A stretch of 64,000 nt of DNA. Origin: Phycicoccus sp. Root101 (GTDB lineage Bacteria; Actinomycetota; Actinomycetes; Actinomycetales; Dermatophilaceae). Below are positions 44,446-53,584 of this stretch, in pieces. The translations under genes and the position numbers were made by a program. The stretch is from the NCBI RefSeq assembly GCF_001426245.1, contig NZ_LMCM01000005.1, forward strand, positions 372,001-436,000. The letters run 5' to 3'. How positions within the stretch are numbered: the first letter of the stretch is position 1; each line of letters opens with the position of its first letter. Below the pieces are notes generated by a model. It worked only from the letters and a program-made list of their open reading frames with translations. It searched no databases and had not been told where the DNA came from.

Positions 44446-44497
44446 CGAACTACCAGGACCGACGGGCGCACTCAGCCCGCGGACCAAGGAGGAATTG

Positions 44498-44743
44498 GTG
44501 AACGCTCGCTCCATGTCCCGGAATGCCGTGCGCGGCGCCGGTTGGACGATTCTCGCGCGCTCCACATCCTTCGTCGGCGAGCTGGTCCGTGGTCGCCCCG
44601 GTGCACACCGGGGCGACCACGGGGCCACCTCCGTGGAATACGCCCTGATGGTGTCGATGATCGCCGTGGTGATCATCGCCGCGGTCACCCTGTTCGGGCA
44701 GAACCTGGTCTCACTCTTCAACGTTCCGGCCAGCGCGCTCTGA
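44498..44743 (+). CDS. Second Flp-type pilin with a long leader
   Basis: 81 residues. DHGATSVEYALMVSMIAVVIIAAVTLFGQNLVSLF repeats the pilin signature, but the leader before the Gly is about 44 residues, twice that of the first pilin, and Arg-rich. AAGGAGG lies five bases before GTG 44498. It may be a minor pilin, or a slowly processed one because of the long leader. It lies 52 bases after the first pilin gene. Confidence 0.8.
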   Translation: MNARSMSRNAVRGAGWTILARSTSFVGELVRGRPGAHRGDHGATSVEYALMVSMIAVVIIAAVTLFGQNLVSLFNVPASAL

Positions 44744-44792
44744 AAGCGCATCTTCGCAATCCCGCACGACAACCACGAGGACAGAACTCACC

Positions 44793-45578
44793 ATGGGACG
44801 CAGACTCGTCGCCATCTTCGCCGCCGCTCTTGTCGCCCTGGTGGGCGTCACGGCGGTCCTTCTCTATGCGCGCGGAGCGGATGCACGTGCGGTGGCTGCC
44901 CAGCAGCCCACGAGCGTCTACGTCGTGAAGTCGCTCGTCCCGTCGGGGACCACCCTCAAGGACGCGGTCCAGAACGGCCTCATCATCAAGACCTCCGTCG
45001 CCGCGGCCGGTGTGCCGGTCGGCGCGCTCGCCGGCGTCGACGGCAGCAACGGCGGCCTCTACGCCACCACCGACATCCAGCCCGGCGAGTACGTGCTGTC
45101 GGACCGCTTCGGGGTCAAGCCCGTGGGAGAGAAGGCCATTACGGTCCCCGCCGGCATGGTCGCCGTGTCGGTGCAGCTCTCCGACCCGGCCCGTGTGGGC
45201 ACGTTCCTCACCCCCGGCTCCAAGGTCGTCCTCTACGACACCTACTCCCCGGTCGCCGCGGCGTCCGCCTCGGGTTCCCGCAACAGCGGGACCCAGGCAG
45301 CAGCGACGGGGCAGAGCACCCGCGTCCTCCTCGACGACGTGCTCATCATCGCCATGGGCCAGGCGTCACTCACCCCCGCCGCCGCTCCGGCCGACGGTCA
45401 GGAGGCCGCTCCGGCCCCGGTCCTCGGCGCTCTCATGACCGTCGCCGTCACCCCCGCCGACGCAACCCGGCTGGTGCACGGCATCCAGACCGGCACGCTC
45501 TACGCCGCCCTGCGCGGAACTGATGCGAAGATCGACCTCGGCAAGGTTGTTTCCGAAGCATCACTCTTCTCCAAGTAG
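44793..45578 (+). CDS. cpaB: CpaB/RcpC-like Flp pilus assembly protein
   Basis: 261 residues. One N-terminal helix (about 5-25) anchors it in the membrane. An SAF-type domain follows (VYVVKSLVPSGTTL to QPGEYVLSDRF). The C-terminal RcpC half carries VPAGMVAVSVQLSDPARVGTFLTPGSKVVLYDT. In Tad systems this protein helps pilus extrusion through the envelope. Located between the pilins and cpaE. Confidence 0.85.
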   Translation: MGRRLVAIFAAALVALVGVTAVLLYARGADARAVAAQQPTSVYVVKSLVPSGTTLKDAVQNGLIIKTSVAAAGVPVGALAGVDGSNGGLYATTDIQPGEYVLSDRFGVKPVGEKAITVPAGMVAVSVQLSDPARVGTFLTPGSKVVLYDTYSPVAAASASGSRNSGTQAAATGQSTRVLLDDVLIIAMGQASLTPAAAPADGQEAAPAPVLGALMTVAVTPADATRLVHGIQTGTLYAALRGTDAKIDLGKVVSEASLFSK

Positions 45579-45587
45579 GAGCACGCT

Positions 45588-46790
45588 ATGACGCTGTTGT
45601 GGGATGCGGACCCCTCGGCCACGGATCGCTACGACTTCGCTGTCGGTCAGGTCACGCGGGTCGACACGCAAGCCGCCATGGTGCGAGCCCTCGAGGACGC
45701 ACCCCAGGAGCAGCTCGTCCTGATCGGCCCCGAGGTCGACATGGAGAGTGCCTGCCAGTTCACGGAGTTCGCCCGGGTCGAGCGACCGGAGGTGGGTGTC
45801 CTGCTGCTGCGCCGGCGTCTCGACGTCAACGTCCTCGGCCAGGCGCTGCGCTCGGGCGTGCGCGAGGTCGTCACGGCTGACGACCTCACCGGGCTCGCCG
45901 ACGCGGCCCGCCGCAGCCGCGAGCTGACCAGCCGCGTCTCCGGCCACACGGTCGACAGCAGCGCCGGGACGAGGTCGGCACGCGTAGTCACGGTGTTCTC
46001 CGCCAAGGGTGGCGTGGGCAAGACGACGTTCGCGACCAACCTGTCGACCTACCTCGCGTCCACCGGCTCCAAGGTCCTGCTCATCGACCTCGACCTCGCC
46101 TTCGGTGACGTCGGGATCAGCCTGCAGATGCTGCCCCAGAACTCGATCATCGACCTGGTGAGCATGGCCGGCCACATCGACGAGCAGGCCATCAAGTCCG
46201 TCGTCACCCGGCACGAGAGCGGACTCGACACCGTCAGCGCCCCCTCGGAGCCCAGCGACGCCGACCGGATCCCCGGTTCGATCGTCGCCGAGCTGATCCG
46301 TGTCGCGAAGCGGCACTACGACTACGTCCTGCTCGACACCCCGCCGGCCTTCACGTCCCACGTGCTGGCGGCGTTCGACGACAGCGACGTCCTCGTCCTG
46401 ATCGCCACCCTCGACATCCCGGCCGTCAAGAACCTCCGGCTCACCCTGGACACGCTGGACCTGCTCGGCAACGACAAGGACACCCGCCTCATCGTCCTCA
46501 ACCGTTCCGACGCCAAGGTGGGCCTGCGCGCCGAGGACGTGGTCGCGGCGCTCAAGCAGGACATCGCGGTCATGGTGCCCAACAGCGCGGCCGTGCCGGC
46601 CTCGGTCAACCGCGGCGTGCCGATCATCCTGGACGAGCCGAAGCACCCGGTGAGCGTCGCCCTGCGCGACCTCGCCGAGCGTTTCCTGCGCGCCCCCGAA
46701 CCTGCTTCGTCGACCGACGCGAGCGGCAAGTCCACCGACGGCCAGGGTGGCCGTTCCGGCCGCTGGTCGTTCTCCCGCGGAGGTAAGTGA
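45588..46790 (+). CDS. cpaE: CpaE/TadZ-like pilus-localising ATPase
   Basis: 400 residues. The N-terminal 130 residues form a receiver-like domain without a clear phosphorylation site. The MinD/ParA-type ATPase follows: deviant Walker A FSAKGGVGKTTFATNLS near residue 143 with the signature Lys, LLIDLDLAFGDVG, and VLLDTPPAF. The family places the Tad machinery in the cell. A Gly/Ser/Arg-rich tail ends the protein. The stop overlaps the tadA start by one base (TGATG). Confidence 0.88.
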   Translation: MTLLWDADPSATDRYDFAVGQVTRVDTQAAMVRALEDAPQEQLVLIGPEVDMESACQFTEFARVERPEVGVLLLRRRLDVNVLGQALRSGVREVVTADDLTGLADAARRSRELTSRVSGHTVDSSAGTRSARVVTVFSAKGGVGKTTFATNLSTYLASTGSKVLLIDLDLAFGDVGISLQMLPQNSIIDLVSMAGHIDEQAIKSVVTRHESGLDTVSAPSEPSDADRIPGSIVAELIRVAKRHYDYVLLDTPPAFTSHVLAAFDDSDVLVLIATLDIPAVKNLRLTLDTLDLLGNDKDTRLIVLNRSDAKVGLRAEDVVAALKQDIAVMVPNSAAVPASVNRGVPIILDEPKHPVSVALRDLAERFLRAPEPASSTDASGKSTDGQGGRSGRWSFSRGGK

Positions 46791-48166
46791 TGAGCCTCGC
46801 CGAACGGCTCGAGAACGTCCGACGTGGCCAGCAGGCCGCGTCCGGCGAGACCGGCGCGACCGCCACGGCGGCCGCGCAGGAGCGCCAGCGTGTCGTCGAC
46901 CCCTTCTCCACGGTCAAGGCCAGCGTCCACCAGGCGCTGCTGGACTCCCTCGGGCCGCAGCTGTACGACCCGCACCTCGACCAGTCCGAGCTCGAGGCCA
47001 AGGTGCGGCACACGCTGCAGGAGGTCATCGACCACGAGGAGACCCCGCTGTCCCTCGCGGACCGGACACGGATCTCCCAGGAGGTCGCGGACGAGATCCT
47101 CGGCCACGGCCCCCTCGAGCCGCTGCTGCGTGACTCGGAGATCTCCGAGATCATGGTCAACGGCCCGGACTCCATCTACGTCGAGCGCGCCGGCAAGCTC
47201 TACCCGGTCGAGGCGCGGTTCAGCTCCGACGCCCACCTGCGCCGCACCATCGACAAGATCGTGGGCCGCGTCGGCCGTCGCGTCGACGAGGCCAGCCCGC
47301 TCGTGGACGCCCGCCTCCCCGACGGCTCCCGCGTCAACGCGGTGATCCCGCCGATCGCCCTCGACGGCTCGCTGCTCACCATCCGAAAGTTCGCGACCGA
47401 CCCGTTCACCGACAAGGACCTCATCGCCTTCGGCACGTTCACGCCGCAGGTGCGCGACTTCCTGTCCGCCTGTGTCCGCGGGCGCCGCAACATCGTCATC
47501 TCCGGTGGTACGGGTTCGGGCAAGACGACGCTGCTCAACGTGGTCTCGTCGTTCATCCCCGACGACGAGCGCATCGTCACCATCGAGGACGCCGCCGAGC
47601 TCCAGCTCCACCAGGACCATGTCCTGCGCCTGGAGTCCCGCCCGGCCAACATCGAGGGACGGGGCTCCATCCCGATCCGCGAGCTGGTCAAGAACTCGCT
47701 GCGTATGCGGCCCGACCGCATCGTCGTCGGTGAGTGCCGCGACGGCGCCGCCCTCGACATGCTCCAGGCCATGAACACCGGCCACGACGGCTCGCTCACC
47801 ACGGTCCACGCCAACACCCCGCGTGACAGCCTCTCCCGTCTGGAGACCATGGTCCTCATGGCCGGTGTCGACCTGCCGGTGCGCGCCATCCGCGAGCAGG
47901 TCGCCGGTGCCGTGGACATGGTCATCCAGCAGGCCCGCCTCAAGGACGGTTCCCGTCGTGTGACGGCGATCAGCGAGGTCGTCGGCATGGAGAGCGACGT
48001 CATCACCATGCAGGACCTGTTCACCTTCGACTACAGCGCCGGGCGCGACGAGCAGGGCCGCTTCAAGGGCACCCTCAAGAGCACCGGACTGCGTCCCAAG
48101 TTCGCCGCCGAGCTCCAGGACCAGGGCATCGAGCTCGCTGCAGACATCTTCGTCCGGGGGATTTGA
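46790..48166 (+). CDS. tadA: TadA/CpaF secretion ATPase
   Basis: 458 residues, type II/IV secretion ATPase family. Walker A ISGGTGSGKTTLLNVVS is near residue 240. VTIEDAAELQL is the Asp box, RPDRIVVGECRDGAALDML the Walker B, and TGHDGSLTTVHANTP the His box. It powers Flp pilus assembly and possibly retraction from the cytoplasmic face. GGAGG precedes the ATG; GTG 46787 is one codon upstream. Coupled to the genes on both sides. Confidence 0.95.
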   Translation: MSLAERLENVRRGQQAASGETGATATAAAQERQRVVDPFSTVKASVHQALLDSLGPQLYDPHLDQSELEAKVRHTLQEVIDHEETPLSLADRTRISQEVADEILGHGPLEPLLRDSEISEIMVNGPDSIYVERAGKLYPVEARFSSDAHLRRTIDKIVGRVGRRVDEASPLVDARLPDGSRVNAVIPPIALDGSLLTIRKFATDPFTDKDLIAFGTFTPQVRDFLSACVRGRRNIVISGGTGSGKTTLLNVVSSFIPDDERIVTIEDAAELQLHQDHVLRLESRPANIEGRGSIPIRELVKNSLRMRPDRIVVGECRDGAALDMLQAMNTGHDGSLTTVHANTPRDSLSRLETMVLMAGVDLPVRAIREQVAGAVDMVIQQARLKDGSRRVTAISEVVGMESDVITMQDLFTFDYSAGRDEQGRFKGTLKSTGLRPKFAAELQDQGIELAADIFVRGI

Positions 48167-50151
48167 TGCTCGCTCGTATGCCGCGCAGGTGGGGTGCCGT
48201 CCTGGCCCTCGCCTCTGCCGCCCTGCTCACGGGCGTCGCCTCCGCGGGGGCCGCCTCCGCGCCGGTGGTGAACATCACCGGCATCGAGGCGAAGAACGGC
48301 AACCTCATCGGCCTGATCTCCGCAGGCGGCGGTGCCTCCATCGACCCGGGCCTCAAGGTCACCGTGTCGGGCAAGGACTACCCCGTCGACGCGATCACCT
48401 CGGGCCAGGGCACGCCGGTCGCGCGCTCCACCGTGCTCGTGGTCGACACGAGCGGGTCGATGGGCGAGGCCGGCATGGCGACCGTGCGCTCGGCCGTCGC
48501 TGCCTTCCTCAAGAGCGTCCCGGACGACGTGCGGGTCGGGCTGGTCTCGTTCTCCGGCAAGGCCGTCGTCAAGCTGGCGCCGACCGCCGACCAGGGCAAG
48601 GTGCAGTCCGCCGTCAACGACCTCAAGTCCGACGGTGAGACCGCGCTCTACGACGGTGTCACGCTCGCCGTGAAGACCCTGGGCGCCAAGGGGGAGCGCA
48701 GCATCCTCGTGCTCTCCGACGGTGGTGACACCGCCAGCAAGGCCACCCAGGCGCAGGCGGTCGCCGCCCTGAAGGGCGCCAAGGTCCGCGCCGAGGCCGT
48801 CTCCTTCAAGTCCACCGAGGGCAACGTCTCGGTCCTCAAGGGCTTCGCCTCCGCCAGCGGTGGGTCGGTCGTCTCGGCCGCCAACGCGGGTGCGGTCGCC
48901 AGCGCCTTCACGACCGCGGCCAAGACCCTCGCGTCCCAGTTGACCTTCTCCATGCCGCTGCCGCCCGGGGTGACCGCGGTACAGGACATCAAGATCTCCG
49001 GTCTCGCGGCCGGCAAGGCCTTCAGCACCTCCGCGCTGGTCGACTTCGGTGACGGCGTCTCGGCGCCGACCACCCCGCCCGCGGCGTCCACCGACCCGAT
49101 CGTCGGGCCCACCGAGGACGTCATCAAGGCCTCCGGGACCGAGAGCACGCTGCCGATCCTCGGGGTGTCCCCGATGCTGGGCATCGGCCTCGGTGCCGTG
49201 TTCCTCGGGATCATCGCCATCGGCGTGGCCCTGTCCAGCGGCACCATGAAGTCCGGCCGCCAGACCCGCGTCGACAGCATCGACCAGTACGTCGCCCACG
49301 GCGGCAGGCCCGCCAAGGCCCCGAAGAACCGCCAGGCGGCGGTGTCGGAGAGCCTGGTCTTCCTCGGCGACAAGATCATGGAGGGCCGCGACTCCACCAG
49401 CAAGACGATGGCCCTGATCGAGCGCGCCGACCTTCCGCTGCGCGCCGGTGAGTGGTGGGTGATGCGGATCGTCAGCCTGTTCGTCGGCATCGCCGTCTCC
49501 ACCCTGCTGCTGCGCGGGGGGCTCGGGATGACCTTGGTCGCCATCCTCATCGGCTTCCTGCTGGGGTGGTTCGCCCCCGCGTTCGTGCTGCGCTTCCTGG
49601 CCAAGCGCCGGGCGAACAAGTTCGACCACCAGCTGCCCGACGTGCTCACGCTCATCGCCAGCAGCCTGTCGACCGGGTTCTCCCTGCCCCAGGCCCTCGA
49701 CGCCGTGGCCAAGGACGCCGCGGAGCCGTCGGCCAAGGAGTTCTCCCGGGCCCTGGCCGAGACGCGGATCGGCGCCGACATCGCCGAGTCGCTCGAGCGG
49801 ATGTCCGACCGGATGGACAGCGGCAACATGCGCTGGACCGCCATGGCCATCAGGATCCAGCGCGAGGTCGGTGGCAACCTGGCCGAGACGATGCGCACCA
49901 CGGCGAAGACGCTGCGTGAGCGCGAGGAGCTCGGACGCCACGTCCGGGCCCTGTCCGCGGAAGGTCGGCTGTCGGCCTACATCCTCATCGCGCTGCCGAT
50001 CGGCATCTTCCTCTACACGATGCAGACCAACCGGGAGTACGTCCAGCTCCTCTGGACCCGTCCCCTGGGCCTGGCCATGCTGGCCGCTGGCGTCGTGTCC
50101 CTCGGGATCGGGATGTTCTGGATGAACAAAGTCGTGGATGTGAAGGTCTGA
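48166..50151 (+). CDS. tadB: Fusion of a VWA domain to a TadB-type (GspF) inner-membrane platform protein
   Basis: 661 residues. A signal peptide (to about residue 30) is followed by a von Willebrand A domain, about 85-260. It has an intact metal site: DTSGSMG, the Thr in GETALYDG, and the Asp in LSDGGD. A helix at about 340 leads to the F domain, with LIGFLLGWFAPAFVLRFLAKRR, the conserved QLPDVLTLIASSLSTGFSLPQAL, and a last helix pair. The VWA part is outside the membrane and could bind pilins or TadE/TadG. The start overlaps the tadA stop by one base. Confidence 0.88.
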   Translation: MLARMPRRWGAVLALASAALLTGVASAGAASAPVVNITGIEAKNGNLIGLISAGGGASIDPGLKVTVSGKDYPVDAITSGQGTPVARSTVLVVDTSGSMGEAGMATVRSAVAAFLKSVPDDVRVGLVSFSGKAVVKLAPTADQGKVQSAVNDLKSDGETALYDGVTLAVKTLGAKGERSILVLSDGGDTASKATQAQAVAALKGAKVRAEAVSFKSTEGNVSVLKGFASASGGSVVSAANAGAVASAFTTAAKTLASQLTFSMPLPPGVTAVQDIKISGLAAGKAFSTSALVDFGDGVSAPTTPPAASTDPIVGPTEDVIKASGTESTLPILGVSPMLGIGLGAVFLGIIAIGVALSSGTMKSGRQTRVDSIDQYVAHGGRPAKAPKNRQAAVSESLVFLGDKIMEGRDSTSKTMALIERADLPLRAGEWWVMRIVSLFVGIAVSTLLLRGGLGMTLVAILIGFLLGWFAPAFVLRFLAKRRANKFDHQLPDVLTLIASSLSTGFSLPQALDAVAKDAAEPSAKEFSRALAETRIGADIAESLERMSDRMDSGNMRWTAMAIRIQREVGGNLAETMRTTAKTLREREELGRHVRALSAEGRLSAYILIALPIGIFLYTMQTNREYVQLLWTRPLGLAMLAAGVVSLGIGMFWMNKVVDVKV

Positions 50152-50152
50152 C

Positions 50153-51076
50153 ATGGGAAGCATGCTGCTGATCGTCGGAGTCGTCGCCATCGCCGGCGCG
50201 CTCGTCACGCTGGTCGTCGCCCTGTCGGCGGGTGCCGGTCAGACGACCGGTGTCGCCCGGTCGCTCGAGCTGATCGAGAAGTCCGTCAACCACCAGGAGG
50301 TCAGCAAGTCCGACCTGCCGTTGATGGACCGCATCGTCCTGCCGGCCCTGGCCAGGACCAGGTCCCTCGCCGCGAAGCTCTCGCCCAACGGCACCCAGGA
50401 CGGCCTGACCAAGCGCCTCGACCTCGCCGGCAACCCCGGCACCTGGACCGCCGAGCGCATCATGGGGGCCAAGGGCGCGGCCCTGATCGTGTTCGCCCTC
50501 ATCGGGTTCGTCCTTGGTGGGCTGAGCGTGCGCGGGCTGCTCTTCGCGGTGATCGGCGCTGCCCTCGGGTTCTTCCTGCCGGACCTGCTCCTCATGAACG
50601 CCGGCCAGAAGCGCCAGGAGGAGCTGCGGCTCGGACTCGCGGACGCCCTCGACATGCTCACCGTCTGTGTCGAGGCCGGTCAGGGCTTCGACGCGGCGCT
50701 GATGCAGGTGGCCAAGTCCACCACCGGGCCGATCGCGGGGGAGTTCGCCCGCGTGCTCTCGGAGATCCAGATCGGCAAGTCGCGTGGTGAGGCGTTCAGC
50801 TCGCTCGCCAAGCGCACCAGCGTCACGGAAGCGAAGACCTTCGTCAGCGCCCTGGTCCAGGCGGACCGCCTCGGCCTGCCCATCGGTGCGGTGCTGCGCG
50901 AGCAGTCCAACCAGATGCGTCTCGTGCGGCGCCAGCGGGCCGAGGAGAAGGCCCAGAAGGTGCCGGTGAAGATCCTCTTCCCGATGCTCCTGTTCATCTT
51001 CCCGGCGCTGTTCATCGTCATCATCGGCCCCGGTGCCATCCGCATCGTCGACACCTTCAGCGGTGGCGGCCTCTGA
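50153..51076 (+). CDS. tadC: TadC inner-membrane platform protein
   Basis: 307 residues, GspF/TadC family. An N-terminal helix is followed by two central helices and then LADALDMLTVCVEAGQGFDAALMQVA, the signature of the F domain, and a final helix with KVPVKILFPMLLFIFPALFIVIIGP. It forms the platform with TadB on which TadA acts. It begins one base after the tadB stop and ends the operon, followed by a strong terminator. Confidence 0.92.
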   Translation: MGSMLLIVGVVAIAGALVTLVVALSAGAGQTTGVARSLELIEKSVNHQEVSKSDLPLMDRIVLPALARTRSLAAKLSPNGTQDGLTKRLDLAGNPGTWTAERIMGAKGAALIVFALIGFVLGGLSVRGLLFAVIGAALGFFLPDLLLMNAGQKRQEELRLGLADALDMLTVCVEAGQGFDAALMQVAKSTTGPIAGEFARVLSEIQIGKSRGEAFSSLAKRTSVTEAKTFVSALVQADRLGLPIGAVLREQSNQMRLVRRQRAEEKAQKVPVKILFPMLLFIFPALFIVIIGPGAIRIVDTFSGGGL

Positions 51077-51096
51077 GCCCAGTCGCTCAGTCCCAG

Positions 51097-51142
51097 CACA
51101 GTGAAACGGCCAGGACCCGAGGGGGCTGGCCGTTTCACTGTG
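51097..51142 (+). terminator. Terminator of the Tad/Flp operon
   Basis: CACAGTGAAACGGCCAG and CTGGCCGTTTCACTGTG form a perfect 17-bp stem with a 12-base loop. The operon and the convergent response-regulator gene (ending at 51193) share it. Confidence 0.88.
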
Positions 51143-51192
51143 TCCGGGGTCGATGTCGTCGAGCGGGCCGGACAGACCCCTCGACGACCGGC

Positions 51193-51843
51193 TCAGCGGC
51201 GGGTCTGTCCGACCGCCTCGGCGCGGACCAGGCCCAGTCGCAGGGCCGACATGACGGCCGACGCACGGTTGTGGGCGCCGAGCTTCTCGTAGACCTTCGA
51301 GACGTGCGTCTTGACGGTCGACTCGCTCATGTACAGGCGCTTGGCCACGGCGGCGATGGAGTCGCCGGCGACGAGCCGGTCGAGCACCTCCGCCTCGCGG
51401 GGCGTGAGCTTCGGCTTGTCGCTGGAGTCGCGGCGACGCAGCGCCTCGGCGAGACCGGTCGCCATGAAGGCGTCCGGCGCGACGGCGGCGCGACGCACGG
51501 CGGCGATGACCTCGTCGGACGGCGCCGACTTCAGGACCAGTGCCGAGGCACCGAGGTCGAGCGCCTCGAGCAGGGTCTCGTCGTCGTTGTGCATGGTGAG
51601 GACGACGATGCCCAGCCGGGGGGAGGCCTCCCGGGCTGCTCGCGCCAGCACCAGTCCCGAACCGTCGGGCATGGACACGTCGACGACGAGCACGTGGATG
51701 AGGCTCTGTGCCAGCACGTTCCGGCCCTCGGCGATGCCGCCGGCCTGGCCCACGACGGCGAGATCGGGCTCGCTGTCGATCATGCGGCACACGGCCTCAC
51801 GGACAAGGGTGTGATCGTCGATCACGACGACGTTGATGGTCAT
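51193..51843 (-). CDS. NarL/LuxR-family response regulator
   Basis: 216 residues. The receiver has IDDHTLVREAV with the acidic pair near 9-10, phospho-Asp in VLVVDVSMPDGSG, and Lys in ALVLKSAPSDE. The HTH reads KLTPREAEVLDRLVAGDSI through MSESTVKTHVSKVYEKLGAHNRA, a LuxR-type domain. ATGA overlap with the upstream kinase gene gives a two-gene operon. It converges on the Tad operon, so pilus control is possible but unproven. Confidence 0.92.
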   Translation of the reverse strand: MTINVVVIDDHTLVREAVCRMIDSEPDLAVVGQAGGIAEGRNVLAQSLIHVLVVDVSMPDGSGLVLARAAREASPRLGIVVLTMHNDDETLLEALDLGASALVLKSAPSDEVIAAVRRAAVAPDAFMATGLAEALRRRDSSDKPKLTPREAEVLDRLVAGDSIAAVAKRLYMSESTVKTHVSKVYEKLGAHNRASAVMSALRLGLVRAEAVGQTRR

Positions 51844-53459
51844 GACGGCTGGGGGATCCTTTCGTTGGAAAGCGTGGCTGACGGCGAGGCGCCGCGGGCT
51901 CGCATGCGCATGCGGATGGCGACACCGTCACCGGCATACGGCTCGACGACGATCTCGCCCCCCAGGGAGGAGAGGGGGTGCTGGCTGAAGTCACGGATGC
52001 CCAGCGAGCTCGTGCCGTTGTGGGCGACCCACAGCTCCACCCGCGGCGCAGCGACGTTGAGGCGGACCTCGACGGTGTCGGCGTTGAGCGAGTGGCGCGC
52101 GTCGGCGAGGACCTGCAGGAACAGGCGGTAGATGAGCACCTCGGTGTGGGCGGGGAGGCGGAAGCCGTTCTCGCTGAGGTGCATGCGGGTGGTCACCCCG
52201 GAGGTGGAGCCGAAGTTCTGGAGCCGGGCGCCGATGAGGGCGCCGAGCCCGGTGTCGGGGCGCACGGCGATCCGCAGGTCGGCGATGTGCAGGCGCAGGT
52301 CGGCCAGCACGCGGGAGACCTCCACGCGCAGCCCGTCGAGGTCGTCGGCCAGCGGGGAGTCGGTGTTGCGGGCGGTGCGCCGCAGGGAGTCGATGCCGAA
52401 CGCGAGCGCCACCATCTCCTGGGCGATGCCGTCGTGCATCTCGCGGGCGAGGCGCTCGCGCTCCTCCAGCCCGGCGCGTTCGCGCAGCCCGGCGAAGAGC
52501 ACGGAGAGGTCGATGTTGGCCGCGTGACGTGACGCGACCTCGCCGGCTGCGGCGAGGTCGTCCTCGGTGAAAGGGGTGACCAGGGGGCGGTCGGCCACGA
52601 GCAGTCCGAGCCGGTCGCCGTTGTTGTCGTTCAGGGGCACGACGATCACCGAGCGGGCGACGAGGTCGTCGGCCCACTCCGACAGGGTCGGCACCCCGTC
52701 GCGCCAGGTGCGGGAGAGCACGGAGCTGGGCTCCATCGGGTCCGGCCACGGCGTGCGGTCGGCGCCGCGGATGGCCAGCGGCACCGCCGGGTCGTCGCCG
52801 TAGCCCACGAGGATCGCGCTGCGGGCTGCGCGCATCTGGGTGGCCAGGTCCTGCAGCGCCATCTCCGCCGAGGCGGGGGCGTCGAACCCGGTGTCGAGGG
52901 TCTCGGCGAGCTCGTGCAGGCGCCGCAGCAGCAGGCCGGCCTCCGCCGCGATGTTGGGGTCGACGACCGCCTCGTCCTCCTCCTCCTGCATCCGGTGCGA
53001 CCAGGCACCGAGCAGGCCGAAGACGAGGGAGAAGACCGAGGCCAGCAGGATGCGCTGGGCCTCGCCCTCGGAGTAGCGGTCGAGCAGCAGCACCGTCCCG
53101 CCACCGGCGAAGAGGCCGACGAGGAAGACCATGAGGGCGCCGCGCCGCGAGAACCGTGCTCCGGCGTGGTACGCGGGGATGAGGATGAGCACCTTGGACC
53201 ACGGCCCGGCATACCCCATCGCGATCCCGGCAGCCGCGGCGTTGACGCCGAACAGCACCATCAGCTGCACCCGGCCGATGGCCCGGCCGCTGGAGCTGAG
53301 GTACTCGAAGCCCGAGGCGGCGAGGTCCAGGGTGATGATGAGCAGGATCCACGGCAGGCCGGTCAGGATCGCGTCGTCGAGGGCGGCGAACAGCACGGCG
53401 AGCATCGCGAGGCCCAGACGCAACCGCGTGCTGACGGACAGGACCGACACCCAACGCAT
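51840..53459 (-). CDS. NarL-type sensor histidine kinase with GAF-like domain
   Basis: 539 residues. About six membrane helices occupy residues 15-160. A GAF-like domain spans about 190-340 (SVIVVPLNDNNGDRLGLLVAD). HisKA_3 follows with ERERLAREMHDGIAQEMVALA, whose His is phosphorylated. The C-terminal ATPase domain is degenerate: IYRLFLQVLADARHSLNADTV has lost the usual Asn of the N box, and only SSLGGEIVV resembles a nucleotide-binding segment. Activity may therefore be reduced or need a partner. ATG 53459 has GGGGAGG six bases upstream. Confidence 0.82.
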   Translation of the reverse strand: MRWVSVLSVSTRLRLGLAMLAVLFAALDDAILTGLPWILLIITLDLAASGFEYLSSSGRAIGRVQLMVLFGVNAAAAGIAMGYAGPWSKVLILIPAYHAGARFSRRGALMVFLVGLFAGGGTVLLLDRYSEGEAQRILLASVFSLVFGLLGAWSHRMQEEEDEAVVDPNIAAEAGLLLRRLHELAETLDTGFDAPASAEMALQDLATQMRAARSAILVGYGDDPAVPLAIRGADRTPWPDPMEPSSVLSRTWRDGVPTLSEWADDLVARSVIVVPLNDNNGDRLGLLVADRPLVTPFTEDDLAAAGEVASRHAANIDLSVLFAGLRERAGLEERERLAREMHDGIAQEMVALAFGIDSLRRTARNTDSPLADDLDGLRVEVSRVLADLRLHIADLRIAVRPDTGLGALIGARLQNFGSTSGVTTRMHLSENGFRLPAHTEVLIYRLFLQVLADARHSLNADTVEVRLNVAAPRVELWVAHNGTSSLGIRDFSQHPLSSLGGEIVVEPYAGDGVAIRMRMRARGASPSATLSNERIPQPS

Positions 53460-53494
53460 CCGCGGCCTCCCCTCTCGTACTGGATCCCGGCGAT

Positions 53495-53524
53495 TTGTCC
53501 ACAGGTTGTGCCTCAGACTAGACC
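53495..53524 (+). promoter_or_regulatory. Candidate promoter of comF
   Basis: TTGTCC (53495-53500) and TAGACC (53519-53524) are separated by 18 bases, placing a transcription start near 53531, ahead of comF and in the gap between divergent genes. Confidence 0.4.
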
Positions 53525-53584
53525 GCTCCACAGCGTTACGTGGGGCGAACGAGCACGAACACACCGTGTCGAGACCATCGGGGG

